A stretch of DNA of 64,000 nt, from positions 62,001 to 126,000 of the forward strand of contig NZ_VZZK01000013.1 of NCBI RefSeq assembly GCF_008806385.1. The letters are read 5' to 3'. This document shows positions 28,882 to 38,065 of the stretch, piece by piece (position 1 is the stretch's first letter; every line of letters starts with the position of its first letter). The position numbers and the translations under genes were made by a program. The notes under the pieces are model-generated. The model did no database searches. It had not been told where the DNA came from and saw only the letters and a list, made by a program, of their open reading frames with translations. Source of the stretch: Methylobacterium soli (GTDB lineage Bacteria > Pseudomonadota > Alphaproteobacteria > Rhizobiales > Beijerinckiaceae).

Positions 28882-30510
28882 ATGACGGGCCTGACAGGGC
28901 ACCCCTTCGAGACCGGGCTCGACAAGAGCGCCGCGAATTTCGCCCCGCTCACGCCCGTGAGCTTCCTCGCCCGCGCCGCCGGCAGCTTCGGAGCGAGCCT
29001 CGCCATCATCGACGGCGAGCGCCGCATCACCTATGCGGATCTCTACCGGCGCTGCCGCCGCCTCGCCTCGGCGCTCGGCCGGCGCGGCGTCGGGCGACTC
29101 GACACGGTTGCGATTCTCGCCTCCAACATCCCGGAGATGATCGAGGCGCATTTCGCCGTGCCGATGCTCGGCGGCGTGCTCAATCCCCTCAACACGCGCC
29201 TCGATGCGGCGACGCTCGCCTTCTCCCTGCGCCACGGCGAGGCCAAGGTCCTGATCGTCGACCGGGATCATGCGCCCCTGGTCGCCCAGGTGGTGGCACT
29301 CCTGGACGAGCCGCCTCTGATGATCGACGTGCCCGCCCCCAGCGCCGCGACCGCCATACCGGGTGCCGTCGATTACGAGACCTTCCTGAGCGAGGGCGAC
29401 CCGGATTATGCGTGGCCGGGGCCCGATGACGAGTGGCAGTCGCTCTGCCTCCTCTACACCTCGGGGACCACGGGCGACCCGAAGGGCGCCGTCTACAGCC
29501 ATCGCGGCGCCTATCTCCAGGCGCTCGGCAACGCCGTCACCTTCGGGGTGAGCCAGGACAGCGTCTATCTCTGGACGCTGCCGATGTTCCATTGCAGCGG
29601 CTGGTCCTACCCTTGGGCGATCGTGGCGGCGGGTGGCACGCAGGTCTGCCTGCGCAAGGTCGAGCCGGCCCGGATCTTCCGCCTCATCGCCGAGCACGGC
29701 GTCACGCATCTCTGCGGCGCGCCGATCCTGCTCTCGATGCTGGTTCACGCCCCGCCGGAGGACCGGGTGCCCTTCCGGCAGACGGTCCGCTGCGCCACGG
29801 GCGGCGCTGCTCCGACTTCGACGATCCTCCGGGCCATGGAGGCGATGGGATTTGCGGTGACGCATCTCTACGGGGCGACCGAGACCTACGGTCCGGGCAC
29901 CGCCTGCGTGAAGGGCGCGGACGATCTGACGGAGGCGGAGCGCTACGGGCGGATGGCCCGACAAGGCGTCGCCCTGACCACCGTCGAGGACCTGATGGTG
30001 ATGGATCCCGCGACCCGGGCGCCGATCCCGCGGGACGGGCGGACGATCGGGGAGATCGCGATGCGCGGCAACACCGTGATGAAGGGCTACCTCAAGAACC
30101 CGGATGCCACCGGCCGCACCCTCGCGGGCGGCTGGTATCACTCGGGGGATCTCGCGGTCTGGCATCCCGACGGGACCGTCGAGATCAAGGATCGCGCCAA
30201 GGACATCATCATCTCGGGCGGCGAGAACATCTCGAGCCTGGAGGTCGAGGAGGTGCTCTCGCGCCACCCCGCCGTGATGCTCGCGGCGGTGGTGGCCCGC
30301 CCCGACGCGACCTGGGGCGAGACGCCCTGCGCCTTCATCGAGCTGCGGCCGGACGGCCCGGGCGCGACCGAGACCGAGCTCGTCGCCTTCTGCCGCGAGC
30401 ACCTCGCGCGGTTCAAGGTGCCGAAGACGATCGTGTTCGGGCCGCTGCCGAAGACCGCCACCGGCAAGATCCAGAAATTCGTCCTGCGCGCGCAGGCGCA
30501 GGCGATCTAG
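28882..30510 (+). CDS. Acyl-CoA synthetase (AMP-binding; LvaE-like)
   Basis: 542-residue AMP-forming CoA ligase. The P-loop is LLYTSGTTGDPKGAVYSH (about 190-207), followed by YGATET, the hinge YHSGDLAVWHPDGTVEIKDR and the C-terminal catalytic Lys in PKTATGKIQKF. Its overall sequence belongs to the medium-chain/DmdB-like group. It is last in the operon and would activate the free acid at the start of the pathway, with LvaE as the P. putida counterpart. The substrate could be levulinate, 4-hydroxyvalerate or another short-chain acid. Confidence 0.92.
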   Translation: MTGLTGHPFETGLDKSAANFAPLTPVSFLARAAGSFGASLAIIDGERRITYADLYRRCRRLASALGRRGVGRLDTVAILASNIPEMIEAHFAVPMLGGVLNPLNTRLDAATLAFSLRHGEAKVLIVDRDHAPLVAQVVALLDEPPLMIDVPAPSAATAIPGAVDYETFLSEGDPDYAWPGPDDEWQSLCLLYTSGTTGDPKGAVYSHRGAYLQALGNAVTFGVSQDSVYLWTLPMFHCSGWSYPWAIVAAGGTQVCLRKVEPARIFRLIAEHGVTHLCGAPILLSMLVHAPPEDRVPFRQTVRCATGGAAPTSTILRAMEAMGFAVTHLYGATETYGPGTACVKGADDLTEAERYGRMARQGVALTTVEDLMVMDPATRAPIPRDGRTIGEIAMRGNTVMKGYLKNPDATGRTLAGGWYHSGDLAVWHPDGTVEIKDRAKDIIISGGENISSLEVEEVLSRHPAVMLAAVVARPDATWGETPCAFIELRPDGPGATETELVAFCREHLARFKVPKTIVFGPLPKTATGKIQKFVLRAQAQAI

Positions 30511-30511
30511 A

Positions 30512-30763
30512 TCATGGGCTCGGTTGCCACCGAGCGCCGGCAGGCGCCTGATGGTCCGGCCCGGCTGCAGCGGCGAGCGGCGGCTCCTCCCGGCGGCACC
30601 TGTCCTCGGCCAAGACGCAGCGCGGCGCGAAGGCGCAGCCCGGCGGCCGGTTGGTGAGATCGGGCGGGCTACCCGGGATAGTGTCCAACCGCGCGCCCTT
30701 GGCGAGCGTGCCGTCCGCGCGGCTGCGCAGGAGGCCGATCGTGGAGGGATGGTGTGGGTCGCA
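30512..30763 (-). pseudogene. Remnant: C-terminus of an oligopeptide/dipeptide ABC transporter ATPase
   Basis: The minus strand encodes about 80 residues typical of the C-terminal tail of DppD/OppD ATPases: HPSTIGLLRS (family HPYTxxLL), then TIPGSPPDL and PPGCAFAPRC with the paired Cys and DRC of the Fe-S-like tail motif. Nothing resembling the preceding ATPase core (Walker A, signature, Walker B) occurs further upstream on this strand before the AtzH-like gene. The rest appears deleted, leaving a decayed end just two bases from the ligase stop. No start codon context supports independent translation. Confidence 0.7.
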
Positions 30764-30934
30764 GGGGCGCAAATGATCGCCGCCACAGGGTTTTCCCCTG
30801 CAGGGCGGCCGCCCCCGTCGCCGACCGCCGCGCGTGGGATTCGACGCCGCGACCGGCTTCACGGCTTTGCAACCGTCGCGGCGCGATTCCCGCTGGAAAA
30901 TGGCCCCAGACCCGCAAGACCTCAGAGGATTTCC

Positions 30935-31330
30935 ATGCAGATCGACGAGCCCACGGTGAAGGCCGAAGTCGAGGCCGCGTTTCAGGCCTACGAGCAGGCC
31001 CTCGTGACGAACGACGTCACCACCCTCGAAGCCCTCTTCCACGACGATCCCCGCACGATCCGTTTCGGCGCCGGCGAGAACCTCTACGGCATGGAGGCGA
31101 TCCGCCAGTTCCGGCGCAGCCGGTCGCCGAAGGGGCTGGACCGGCAGCTCGACCGCACCGTCATCACGACCTTCGGCCACGACATGGCGACCGCGATGAC
31201 GCTCTTCACGCGGGTTGGGGCTCCCGGCCGCATCGGGCGTCAGAGCCAGACCTGGATCCGCTTTCCGGACGGATGGAAGGTCGTCGCCGCCCATGTCAGC
31301 ATCGTCGACGACACGGCGACGATGGGCTGA
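30935..31330 (+). CDS. AtzH/HpxZ-like protein (DUF3225, SnoaL-type fold)
   Basis: 131 residues of the NTF2-like fold seen in AtzH and HpxZ, small proteins tied to amidase and oxalurate/cyanurate pathways. Typical text is AFQAYEQALVTNDVTTLEALF, IRFGAGENLYGMEAIRQFR and SQTWIRFPDGWKVVAAHVS. AGAGGA is seven bases before the ATG. No amidase is adjacent; its usual partners (amidase and transporter genes) are missing and the neighbouring transporter is only a remnant, so this may be an orphan of a lost cluster. Confidence 0.82.
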   Translation: MQIDEPTVKAEVEAAFQAYEQALVTNDVTTLEALFHDDPRTIRFGAGENLYGMEAIRQFRRSRSPKGLDRQLDRTVITTFGHDMATAMTLFTRVGAPGRIGRQSQTWIRFPDGWKVVAAHVSIVDDTATMG

Positions 31331-31479
31331 TTTGCGGCGCGTCCCGCCTGGGCATTAGTCAGGATCTCGCGACCGGCCTCGGGCTTCAGATCGGGGCGGG
31401 CCTCCGTCATGCCCGCATCCTCTCGCCCGATGGCTTCTGCCGGGTCCCGGCGAGCGGCGCCGACCGGCCGCCTTCGGGC

Positions 31480-32712
31480 TCACGGGCGCTGCGGAGCGGC
31501 CTCGATCTGGCGGAGACCGAGCGCACGGGCCACGGTCGGATCGAGCCCCGGTCCGACCTCGTCGCGGGCCAGCGCGAAACCGCCGAGTCCGCGGTAGGCG
31601 AAGGCGGACCACGCGAAGCCGTTCGCTTCTGCGAGCTCGCGCATGTCGCGGAAATAGCGCTCCCGCTCGGCCTGCTGCGCCGCCCCGCCGCTGAACGGCG
31701 TGAGGCGGGCGCCGAACTCGCCGAGCAGGATCCGGTCCGGCGGGATGTTCCGGCTGCGGGCCCAGCCGCTCACCGCATCGAAGGACCTGGCGAGATCCGG
31801 GCGATCGAACCCTGAACGCTGGTAGCTCTCGAGCTGGCGAACCGCGCTCGCGATGGCGGCCGGCTTTCCCTCGGCCTTGATGTCCGAGCGCGCGATGCTC
31901 CGACGCGTCGCCTCCAGGCTCTCGCCCGGTGGCCGGGCCCGTGCCGGATAGGGCACGTCCGCGAGGTTTGCGGCCGCATTCCAGGACGCACCCTGATGCG
32001 TGTACTGGTACGGGTCATAGTCGTGAAACGTGTAGATGACGGCCGGATCGCCGGTGAAGGGCTTCGTGTCCATCTCGGTCAGACCCGCGAGCGCGTTCTG
32101 GTTGCCGCCGCCGAGAACCAGCGTCAGGCGCGGGGCCCGGCTCCGCGCCGCCCGGTAGGCCGCCTCCAGCATCGGCTGCCAGGCCGCTGGCGCGATCGTC
32201 GGTTCGTTCATGAGCTCGAAGGCCACCCGCGGCGAGCCGATCCCCGAGAGCAGGCCGGCGACGCGCGCGACGAGGCCGAGATAGCCCTGAAAGCCGGGGC
32301 TCCGCAGGCCCGCGGTCAGGTCCTTGGATTCGTAGGCGGGATGAAGATCGCTCGGATGCAGATCGATCACCACCGCGAGGCCTGCGGCGAGAAAGCCCTG
32401 GACCGTGTCCACGAGGAATTGATCCGCCCAATCCCGCTTCCAGCCGGTGAATTGGAGAAAGGGGCCGGGATCGACCGCGAGGCGCACGAAATCGAGTCCC
32501 GCCTCCTTCAGCCGGCGCATCTCGGCCGGTGGCATCGTCCGGTCGTCGCCAGCGAAGGGCGGGAAGGTGAAGGCCCGGTTCGGCTCGACACTCGCCCAGG
32601 CGAGCATGTGCGAGATGCCGATGCCGCGATGGAACGGCACGGGCTCGGCCGCGACAGCCGCTGCGCCGAGAATCCATGCCCCGATCCAGAGGCGCAGGAG
32701 ACGCCGCGTCAT
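31480..32712 (-). CDS. Secreted glycoside hydrolase family 5
   Basis: 410-residue endoglucanase-like GH5 enzyme. Signal peptide MTRRLLRLWIGAWILGAAAVAA; the TIM barrel has the acid/base Glu170 in FELMNEP and the nucleophile Glu332 in LLGEFGA. Export is predicted. Its ATG overlaps the stop of the deacetylase gene by four bases. It lies at the edge of a polysaccharide region. Likely a cellulase-like enzyme that trims beta-glucan, perhaps during cellulose or exopolysaccharide synthesis. Confidence 0.92.
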   Translation of the reverse strand: MTRRLLRLWIGAWILGAAAVAAEPVPFHRGIGISHMLAWASVEPNRAFTFPPFAGDDRTMPPAEMRRLKEAGLDFVRLAVDPGPFLQFTGWKRDWADQFLVDTVQGFLAAGLAVVIDLHPSDLHPAYESKDLTAGLRSPGFQGYLGLVARVAGLLSGIGSPRVAFELMNEPTIAPAAWQPMLEAAYRAARSRAPRLTLVLGGGNQNALAGLTEMDTKPFTGDPAVIYTFHDYDPYQYTHQGASWNAAANLADVPYPARARPPGESLEATRRSIARSDIKAEGKPAAIASAVRQLESYQRSGFDRPDLARSFDAVSGWARSRNIPPDRILLGEFGARLTPFSGGAAQQAERERYFRDMRELAEANGFAWSAFAYRGLGGFALARDEVGPGLDPTVARALGLRQIEAAPQRP

Positions 32713-33770
32713 CGGGAGGGATGCGCGTCGTGACCGCTCGCCATATGGGAAACCGGTTGCCCGAACTTGGTGTGCACGGCGCGATAGAAGCCCCCGACCT
32801 TGCAGGACAGCGTCGAGGGTGTGTCGGTCGCCGTGAGGGTTTCCCGGGGAAGGGCGTGAAGGTGATCGAGGTGATCCGTGAAGAGGGTGCCGTGCCGCGT
32901 CGTCACGGCGGTCTCGAATCCGACCTCGCGCGCGAGCCGTGCCTCCCGGGTGCCGCAGGCACGTGGATTGCCGAAGGGATAGGCGAAATGCAGCACCGGC
33001 CGATCGGTCGCCCGCTCCAGGAAGCGGCGGTTCTCGGCCATCTCGCGGCGGGCCGTCTCCTCGGTGGCGTGGGCGAGATTGATGTGGGTCGTGCCATGCG
33101 CTCCGATCGTCACGAGCGGGTGCCGTGCCAGGTGGCGGATCTCGTCGCGCGTGAGGCCCTCCCGGCGAGCCAGGGCGGCAATGTCGATGCCGGCTTCCGT
33201 GACGAGGGCCTTGATGGCAGGCAGGATCGCGTAGTCGCCGTGCACGAGGCGCTCGATCTGGAGGAAGGCCGCGATTTTCGCGGCGGGGGTCGGACAGGAA
33301 AAGCGCCGCTCCAGCCCCGGTATCACGATCGTGTCGCGGTGGCGGATCATCTCAGCAAGGCCCAGCCACCAGGCGTCGATCTCGCCCGTAACCATGCCGG
33401 TGGCGACATAGACTGTGAAGGGCGCGCCGTGGCGCTCCATCACCGGCAGGGCCTGCGTGAGATTGTCCGAGAAACCATCATCGAAGGTGAAGGCGGCAAA
33501 GCGCCCAGGCGCGCCCGACCGAAGGCGTCGCACGGCCTCGTCCAGGCTGACGAAGTCGACGCCGAAGCCGCGCAGGACCGATAATGCGTGATCGAGCCGC
33601 GAGGCGGGGCAGCGCATGCCGGCATCGGGGTGAAAGCTTCCATCCGCCACCACCGAGTGGAGCATGAAGATCGTCCCGGCCCCGCCGTAACGTTGCGACA
33701 GGGCGCGCGCCAGACCGCTCCGATGCGCGATGATCGGAATACCGGTTTTCAGCAGGCTGCGCACGTCCAT
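32709..33770 (-). CDS. Polysaccharide deacetylase (NodB domain)
   Basis: 353-residue carbohydrate esterase family 4 protein. The metal-binding Asp pair is in FTFDDGFSDN and the two His in GAHGTTHINL; FAYPFGN is also present. No signal peptide is seen. The ATG at 33770 is used; a GTG one codon earlier is possible. It overlaps the GH5 gene downstream, so the pair is co-translated. It would remove N- or O-acetyl groups from a surface glycan. It is divergent from the CelD-like acetyltransferase, which could add acyl groups to the same polymer. Confidence 0.92.
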   Translation of the reverse strand: MDVRSLLKTGIPIIAHRSGLARALSQRYGGAGTIFMLHSVVADGSFHPDAGMRCPASRLDHALSVLRGFGVDFVSLDEAVRRLRSGAPGRFAAFTFDDGFSDNLTQALPVMERHGAPFTVYVATGMVTGEIDAWWLGLAEMIRHRDTIVIPGLERRFSCPTPAAKIAAFLQIERLVHGDYAILPAIKALVTEAGIDIAALARREGLTRDEIRHLARHPLVTIGAHGTTHINLAHATEETARREMAENRRFLERATDRPVLHFAYPFGNPRACGTREARLAREVGFETAVTTRHGTLFTDHLDHLHALPRETLTATDTPSTLSCKVGGFYRAVHTKFGQPVSHMASGHDAHPSR

Positions 33771-33974
33771 CACGGTCGTTCCCCATGCCCTCGCGGTCGG
33801 AGAGCGCCGGCTGAGGCCGGATTGTTAAGGATGTTCGGTTCAGCCGAACTTGTCTCCGACGCAAACGATCGAAAGCGTCTACTTCATCCTGTGAATTTAC
33901 ACGGCCCGATCCCGAAACACTAAGTCTTCATTCCAACAGGGTAAAGGTGCAGCGCCTATGGACGGATTCAATCT

Positions 33975-35234
33975 GTGATCGAAGATCGAGCTGATTCTTC
34001 TCCTTTGGTCGGAGGAAGGCCGTCACGGTCCGATCGGCAAGCCACCACTGATTCTGCGCAGACTTTTGCCCTCCGCGACGATCCCGGAGCCTGGACAGCC
34101 TCCGGTTTGGCCGGAGCGCGTCTCAGCATCCTTCCGGACCTGCCGGCCAGCGAGGCGGTCTGGCGCGAGGCCACGGCGCATTGCGGCGCCAGCGCGTTCC
34201 AGACTTACGAGTGGCTCTCGGCCTGGTTCGACACGATCGGGACGGCGGAACGCGCGCGCGCCTACATCGTCCACGTCGCGGCGCGGGACGACACCACGCT
34301 GCTCCTCATTCCGCTGGCGATCCACGCGCGGGCCTATGGGCTGAGCCTCGAATTCCTCGGCGGTGACCTCACCGACTACAATCTGCCCCTGGTGAATCCC
34401 GCGCACGCGATCGGGCCGACCGACATCCAACGCCTCTGGGCCGAGATCCTGGCTCGGCTGCCGCGCGTCGATCTGGTTCGCCTGACGCGGATGCCGCTCA
34501 GCCTCGACCATGTGCAGAACCCGCTCGCGGCCCTGGCCGGCGCGGCGCAGGAGACGAAGGCCTACGGCGCGCATCTGCCCGCGGATTTCGAGGCCTTCGC
34601 GGCGGCACGAAGCGAGGTGTTCTTCCGCAAGAACAAGCAGTACCGCCGGCGCTTGGAGAAGGAGGGACAGGTCCGCATTGCCTTCCCGGAGGAGGGGCCG
34701 GAGCGCCTCGCCATCATCCGGTTCCTCATCGATCAGAAGTCGCGCTGGCAGCAGGCCGCGGGTGTCGCGAACACCTTCGCGCGGGCGGACACGCGGGCCT
34801 TCTACGAGCGCATGACCCAGACCACGCTCCGCGAGGGCAGCGTGAGTACCGCCGGCCTCTGGGTCGGCGACGACCTCGTCGCCGGCCTCTGGGGCGTGAT
34901 CTTCCGCGGCCGCTACGCCTTCCTGATCACGAGCTATCGGACCGACTGGAGCAAGCTGTCGGTCGGCCGCCTGCTGATCGAGAGCGTGATCCAGATGTGC
35001 ATCGGGCGCGGCGACCTTAAGATTTTCGATCTCACGGTGGGTGAGGAGGGCTACAAGGCGAGTTGGGCGGACCACACCCTTCCGCTCTACCGCTATCAGG
35101 CCGCCCGCTCCCTTCGCGGACATGCCGTCATGGCGTTCTGGCATCTGCGCGCGCGCGTCAAGGATTGGCCGGGTCTGCGCCGGAGCGTGCGTGCCGTCAC
35201 CGCGCTCGCGCATCGCCTGAGAAACCGATCGTGA
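33975..35234 (+). CDS. CelD/BcsL-like acetyltransferase (GNAT fold), copy A
   Basis: 419 residues with the Acetyltransf_6 (CelD) domain. Visible stretches are FQTYEWLSAWFDTIG, YNLPLVNP, FFRKNKQYRRRLEKEG, FLITSYRTDWSKLSVGRLL and FDLTVGEEGYKASW. Such proteins are associated with cellulose and exopolysaccharide loci and may acylate polymer or precursors. The best start is GTG at 33975; no ATG occurs in the first 50 codons. It is divergent from the deacetylase gene and starts a plus-strand run with three glycosyltransferases. Confidence 0.85.
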   Translation: MIEDRADSSPLVGGRPSRSDRQATTDSAQTFALRDDPGAWTASGLAGARLSILPDLPASEAVWREATAHCGASAFQTYEWLSAWFDTIGTAERARAYIVHVAARDDTTLLLIPLAIHARAYGLSLEFLGGDLTDYNLPLVNPAHAIGPTDIQRLWAEILARLPRVDLVRLTRMPLSLDHVQNPLAALAGAAQETKAYGAHLPADFEAFAAARSEVFFRKNKQYRRRLEKEGQVRIAFPEEGPERLAIIRFLIDQKSRWQQAAGVANTFARADTRAFYERMTQTTLREGSVSTAGLWVGDDLVAGLWGVIFRGRYAFLITSYRTDWSKLSVGRLLIESVIQMCIGRGDLKIFDLTVGEEGYKASWADHTLPLYRYQAARSLRGHAVMAFWHLRARVKDWPGLRRSVRAVTALAHRLRNRS

Positions 35235-35475
35235 CCTTCCGACGTATCGCACATGCGAAGACCGCGGAGCGCGGTGCCGAGTCCTGTCGCGTCGTATCAG
35301 GTGCGTTCTTGCCTGGTACACGCTGAGGTTGGCGCCGGGATTGCGGTTTCGCCCGGCAGAAGGGGGTTTCCGTTCCGATCCGACACACGGCAGAGACCCT
35401 GATCGGGTTCGATGTCCGGAAACGGGAACTCCGTGCCGCCCTGAAACACCGACAGATCCTCAGGTTCTCGAGATC

Positions 35476-36501
35476 GTGCCAGAACAGCCGAGCATCAGCA
35501 TCATCATCAAGGCGCTCAACGAGGAGCACCGCATCGCGGGTGCGATCGAGAGCGCGCTCCAAGCTCTGGAGGGGCTTGACGGTGAGGTAATCCTCGCCGA
35601 CAGCGCCTCGACGGACCGCACGCTGGAGATCGCGCGCCGGTATCCGATCCGCATCGTCACGCTTGAGAAGATCGCCGACCGATCCTGCGGCGCGGGCGCG
35701 CAACTCGGCTATCAGCACAGCCGCGGGCAGTTCATCTGCCTGATCGACGGTGACATGAAACTGCACCGAGGCTTCATCACGACCGCCCTCGAACACCTCG
35801 CGAGGGACCCGAAGCTCGCCGGGGTCGGCGGACTGATCCGCGAGCAGGATACGAGCAACATCGAGTTCGAGGCGCGCGAGCGGCGGGCCGAGCCGGACCG
35901 GCAGCCGGGCCCCGTCAGCCGCCTCGATTGCGGCGGCCTCTACCGCCGCGAGGCGATCGAGCAGATCGGCTACTTCACCGACCGCAACCTGCATGGCGGC
36001 GAAGAGCTCGATCTCGGCTGCCGCCTGCATGCGGCGGGCTGGTCGCTGGCACGCGTGGACAGCCTCGCGATCGACCATCACGGGCATTCGGACGGCGACT
36101 TCCGCCTCCTCGCCCGCCGCTTCCAGAACAAGACGGCGTTTGCCGCCGGAGAAGCCTTCCGGGCCGCGTTCGGACGCCCGCACTTCCCGCTGATCTTCCG
36201 CAACAACAACGCCTTCCTGCTCTGCGCCATCATCCATCTCTGGTGGCTGTCGATGCTGGCGACGCCGTTCCTCCTGCGGGGCTGGACGATGCCGGCGGCG
36301 CTGCTCGTCCTCCTGGCCTTCCCGTTTGCCGCGATGAGCCTGAAGTGGCGCTCCGGGCGATATGCCCTCTACGCGGTCTCGGCCTGGAATCTCTACGCGG
36401 TCGGCTTCTGGTTCGGCCTGCTCCGGTCCCGGATTCGACCGGATGCATGGATCGACAGTCACGTGGTTGCCGATGTCAGTCCGGGTCAGGCGGCAGCTTA
36501 G
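35476..36501 (+). CDS. Glycosyltransferase family 2
   Basis: 341 residues. The GT-A core begins ISIIIKALNEEHRIAGAIESAL, with the nucleotide-binding ILADSASTDRT and the metal motif FICLIDGDMKLH. A C-terminal hydrophobic part (two or three helices, about 255-310) anchors it in the membrane. A GTG at 35476 directly before the fold is taken as start; in-frame codons from 35329 would add 49 residues of low-complexity text. It transfers sugar to a lipid-linked or polymer acceptor in the surface-glycan cluster. Confidence 0.85.
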   Translation: MPEQPSISIIIKALNEEHRIAGAIESALQALEGLDGEVILADSASTDRTLEIARRYPIRIVTLEKIADRSCGAGAQLGYQHSRGQFICLIDGDMKLHRGFITTALEHLARDPKLAGVGGLIREQDTSNIEFEARERRAEPDRQPGPVSRLDCGGLYRREAIEQIGYFTDRNLHGGEELDLGCRLHAAGWSLARVDSLAIDHHGHSDGDFRLLARRFQNKTAFAAGEAFRAAFGRPHFPLIFRNNNAFLLCAIIHLWWLSMLATPFLLRGWTMPAALLVLLAFPFAAMSLKWRSGRYALYAVSAWNLYAVGFWFGLLRSRIRPDAWIDSHVVADVSPGQAAA

Positions 36502-36820
36502 AAACGCGGCGGCGGGCCGGGATTGCAAAAGAGTTTTCCAACCTCGGTGCGTATTGAAATTTGCGTGAACAGGCAGCTGGTGGGTCTCGATCGCCGTTTA
36601 CTCGTGGAAAATCCGGCTTAGGTCTCGGAAATAGAAGATCCTTTACAAGTCATCGTGGTATCAAGTGTCCCTCGATGGCACAGAAGAACTTCCAAAGGAA
36701 CAAAATGAGGCTGGGCGCGAGGCCATGCATCGGATCGTCTCCTCGATCCGAGGTTCCGGCGGTGGCGGTCGGCGCCCGCGCAGGCCTGCGCGCGCACGCG
36801 CTTGGGGATTGGCACCGCTG
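36502..36820. other. Leader region upstream of glycosyltransferase pair
   Basis: About 320 bp, less GC-rich than the rest (36530-36720). It probably contains the promoter of the two glycosyltransferases that follow. No operator, RNA or ORF with support was recognised; an in-frame extension of the next gene from 36665 reads as low-quality protein. Confidence 0.5.
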
Positions 36821-38065
36821 ATGTCGCCGGATCAGAACCGACTGCTCTCGATCAACAACTACTATTATCCGCGCGGCGGCGCCGAAGTGCTGTTCCTCGA
36901 GCAGAACCGCTTGTTCGAGGGCATCGGCTGGGATGTCGTGCCGTTCGCGATGCGACACGCCGACAACCTCCCGACCCGTTACGAGACCTACTTCCCCGAC
37001 GAGATCGAGTTCGGCCGCGACTACAGCCTGCCGCGCAAGCTCCTGAACGCCCAGCGGGTGATCTACTCGCATCAGGCCCGCAGCAAGTTGAAGACGCTCC
37101 TCGACCGGTCCCGGCCGACGATCGCGCACGCGCACAACATCTACCATCACCTCTCGCCCTCGGTGCTGCCGCTGCTGCGCGAACGCGGCGTGCCGACCGT
37201 GATGACGGTGCACGATCTCAAACTCGGCTGCCCCGCCTACACCATGATGCGGGACGGCCAGGCTTGCGACAGCTGCAAGGGCGGGCGCCTCTACAACGTC
37301 GCCCGCCACCGCTGCATCAAGGGGTCGCTCGCCCTGTCCGGCCTCGTGATGGTGGAGAGCTACATCCATCGCTGGCTCAAGCTCTACGAGGCCAATATCG
37401 CGCGCTTCGTGGTGCCGAGCCGCTTCGTGCTGGAGACGCTGGTCGCGTGGGGCTGGCCGCGCGAGCGCTTCGTGCACGTGCCGAACTTCGTCGATATCGA
37501 CCGTTTCCGGCCGGATGAGCCGGTCGGCACGCGCTTCGTCTATTGCGGCCGTCTCGACCGCCTCAAGGGCGTGGAGACCCTGGTGCGGGCGGCGGCCCGG
37601 GCCGGCCAGCCCCTGACCCTTGCCGGGCGCGGACCGGACGAGGCACGTCTGCGCGACCTCACCGACCGGCTCGGCGCCGACGTGCGCTTTCTCGGCCATG
37701 TCGGCAAGCAGGAACTCGCGCAGGTGCTGCAGACGGCACGCGCGGTCGTGGCTCCTTCGGAATGCAACGAGAACGCGCCGCTCGCGGTGCTGGAGGCTTA
37801 CGCCGCCGGCCGGGCGGTCATCGGCGCGCGGATCGCCGGCATCCCCGAACTCGTGCGCGAGGGCGAGACCGGCCACCTGGTGCCCTCGGGCGATGTCGAT
37901 GCTCTCGCGGACGAGCTGGCACGCTTTGCCGACCTTCCGGATTCCCGGCTCGCCGCCATGGGGGCCGCCGGCCGCGCCTGGGTCGAGCGCGACTTCACGG
38001 CGTCTGCCTATCGCGACCGCCTCGTCGCCCTCTATTCCACGCTGAATCCAGGAGCCGCGGCATGA
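36821..38065 (+). CDS. Glycosyltransferase family 4
   Basis: 414-residue GT-B enzyme. The N-terminal acceptor domain opens with INNYYYPRGGAEVLFLEQ, and the C-terminal donor domain has FVYCGRLDRLKGVETLV and the nucleotide-sugar motif APSECNENAPLAVLEAYAAGRAVIG. A Cys-rich patch (CPAY...CDSCKGG...RHRCIKG) is characteristic of this subgroup. Cytosolic, acting on lipid-linked intermediates. Its TGA overlaps the start of the next glycosyltransferase (ATGA). Confidence 0.92.
   Translation: MSPDQNRLLSINNYYYPRGGAEVLFLEQNRLFEGIGWDVVPFAMRHADNLPTRYETYFPDEIEFGRDYSLPRKLLNAQRVIYSHQARSKLKTLLDRSRPTIAHAHNIYHHLSPSVLPLLRERGVPTVMTVHDLKLGCPAYTMMRDGQACDSCKGGRLYNVARHRCIKGSLALSGLVMVESYIHRWLKLYEANIARFVVPSRFVLETLVAWGWPRERFVHVPNFVDIDRFRPDEPVGTRFVYCGRLDRLKGVETLVRAAARAGQPLTLAGRGPDEARLRDLTDRLGADVRFLGHVGKQELAQVLQTARAVVAPSECNENAPLAVLEAYAAGRAVIGARIAGIPELVREGETGHLVPSGDVDALADELARFADLPDSRLAAMGAAGRAWVERDFTASAYRDRLVALYSTLNPGAAA

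Noticed and set aside
28528..30786. 752-codon minus-strand frame over the CoA ligase
   Set aside because: Mirror of the ligase reading frame; the DppD-like remnant is in a different minus-strand frame.
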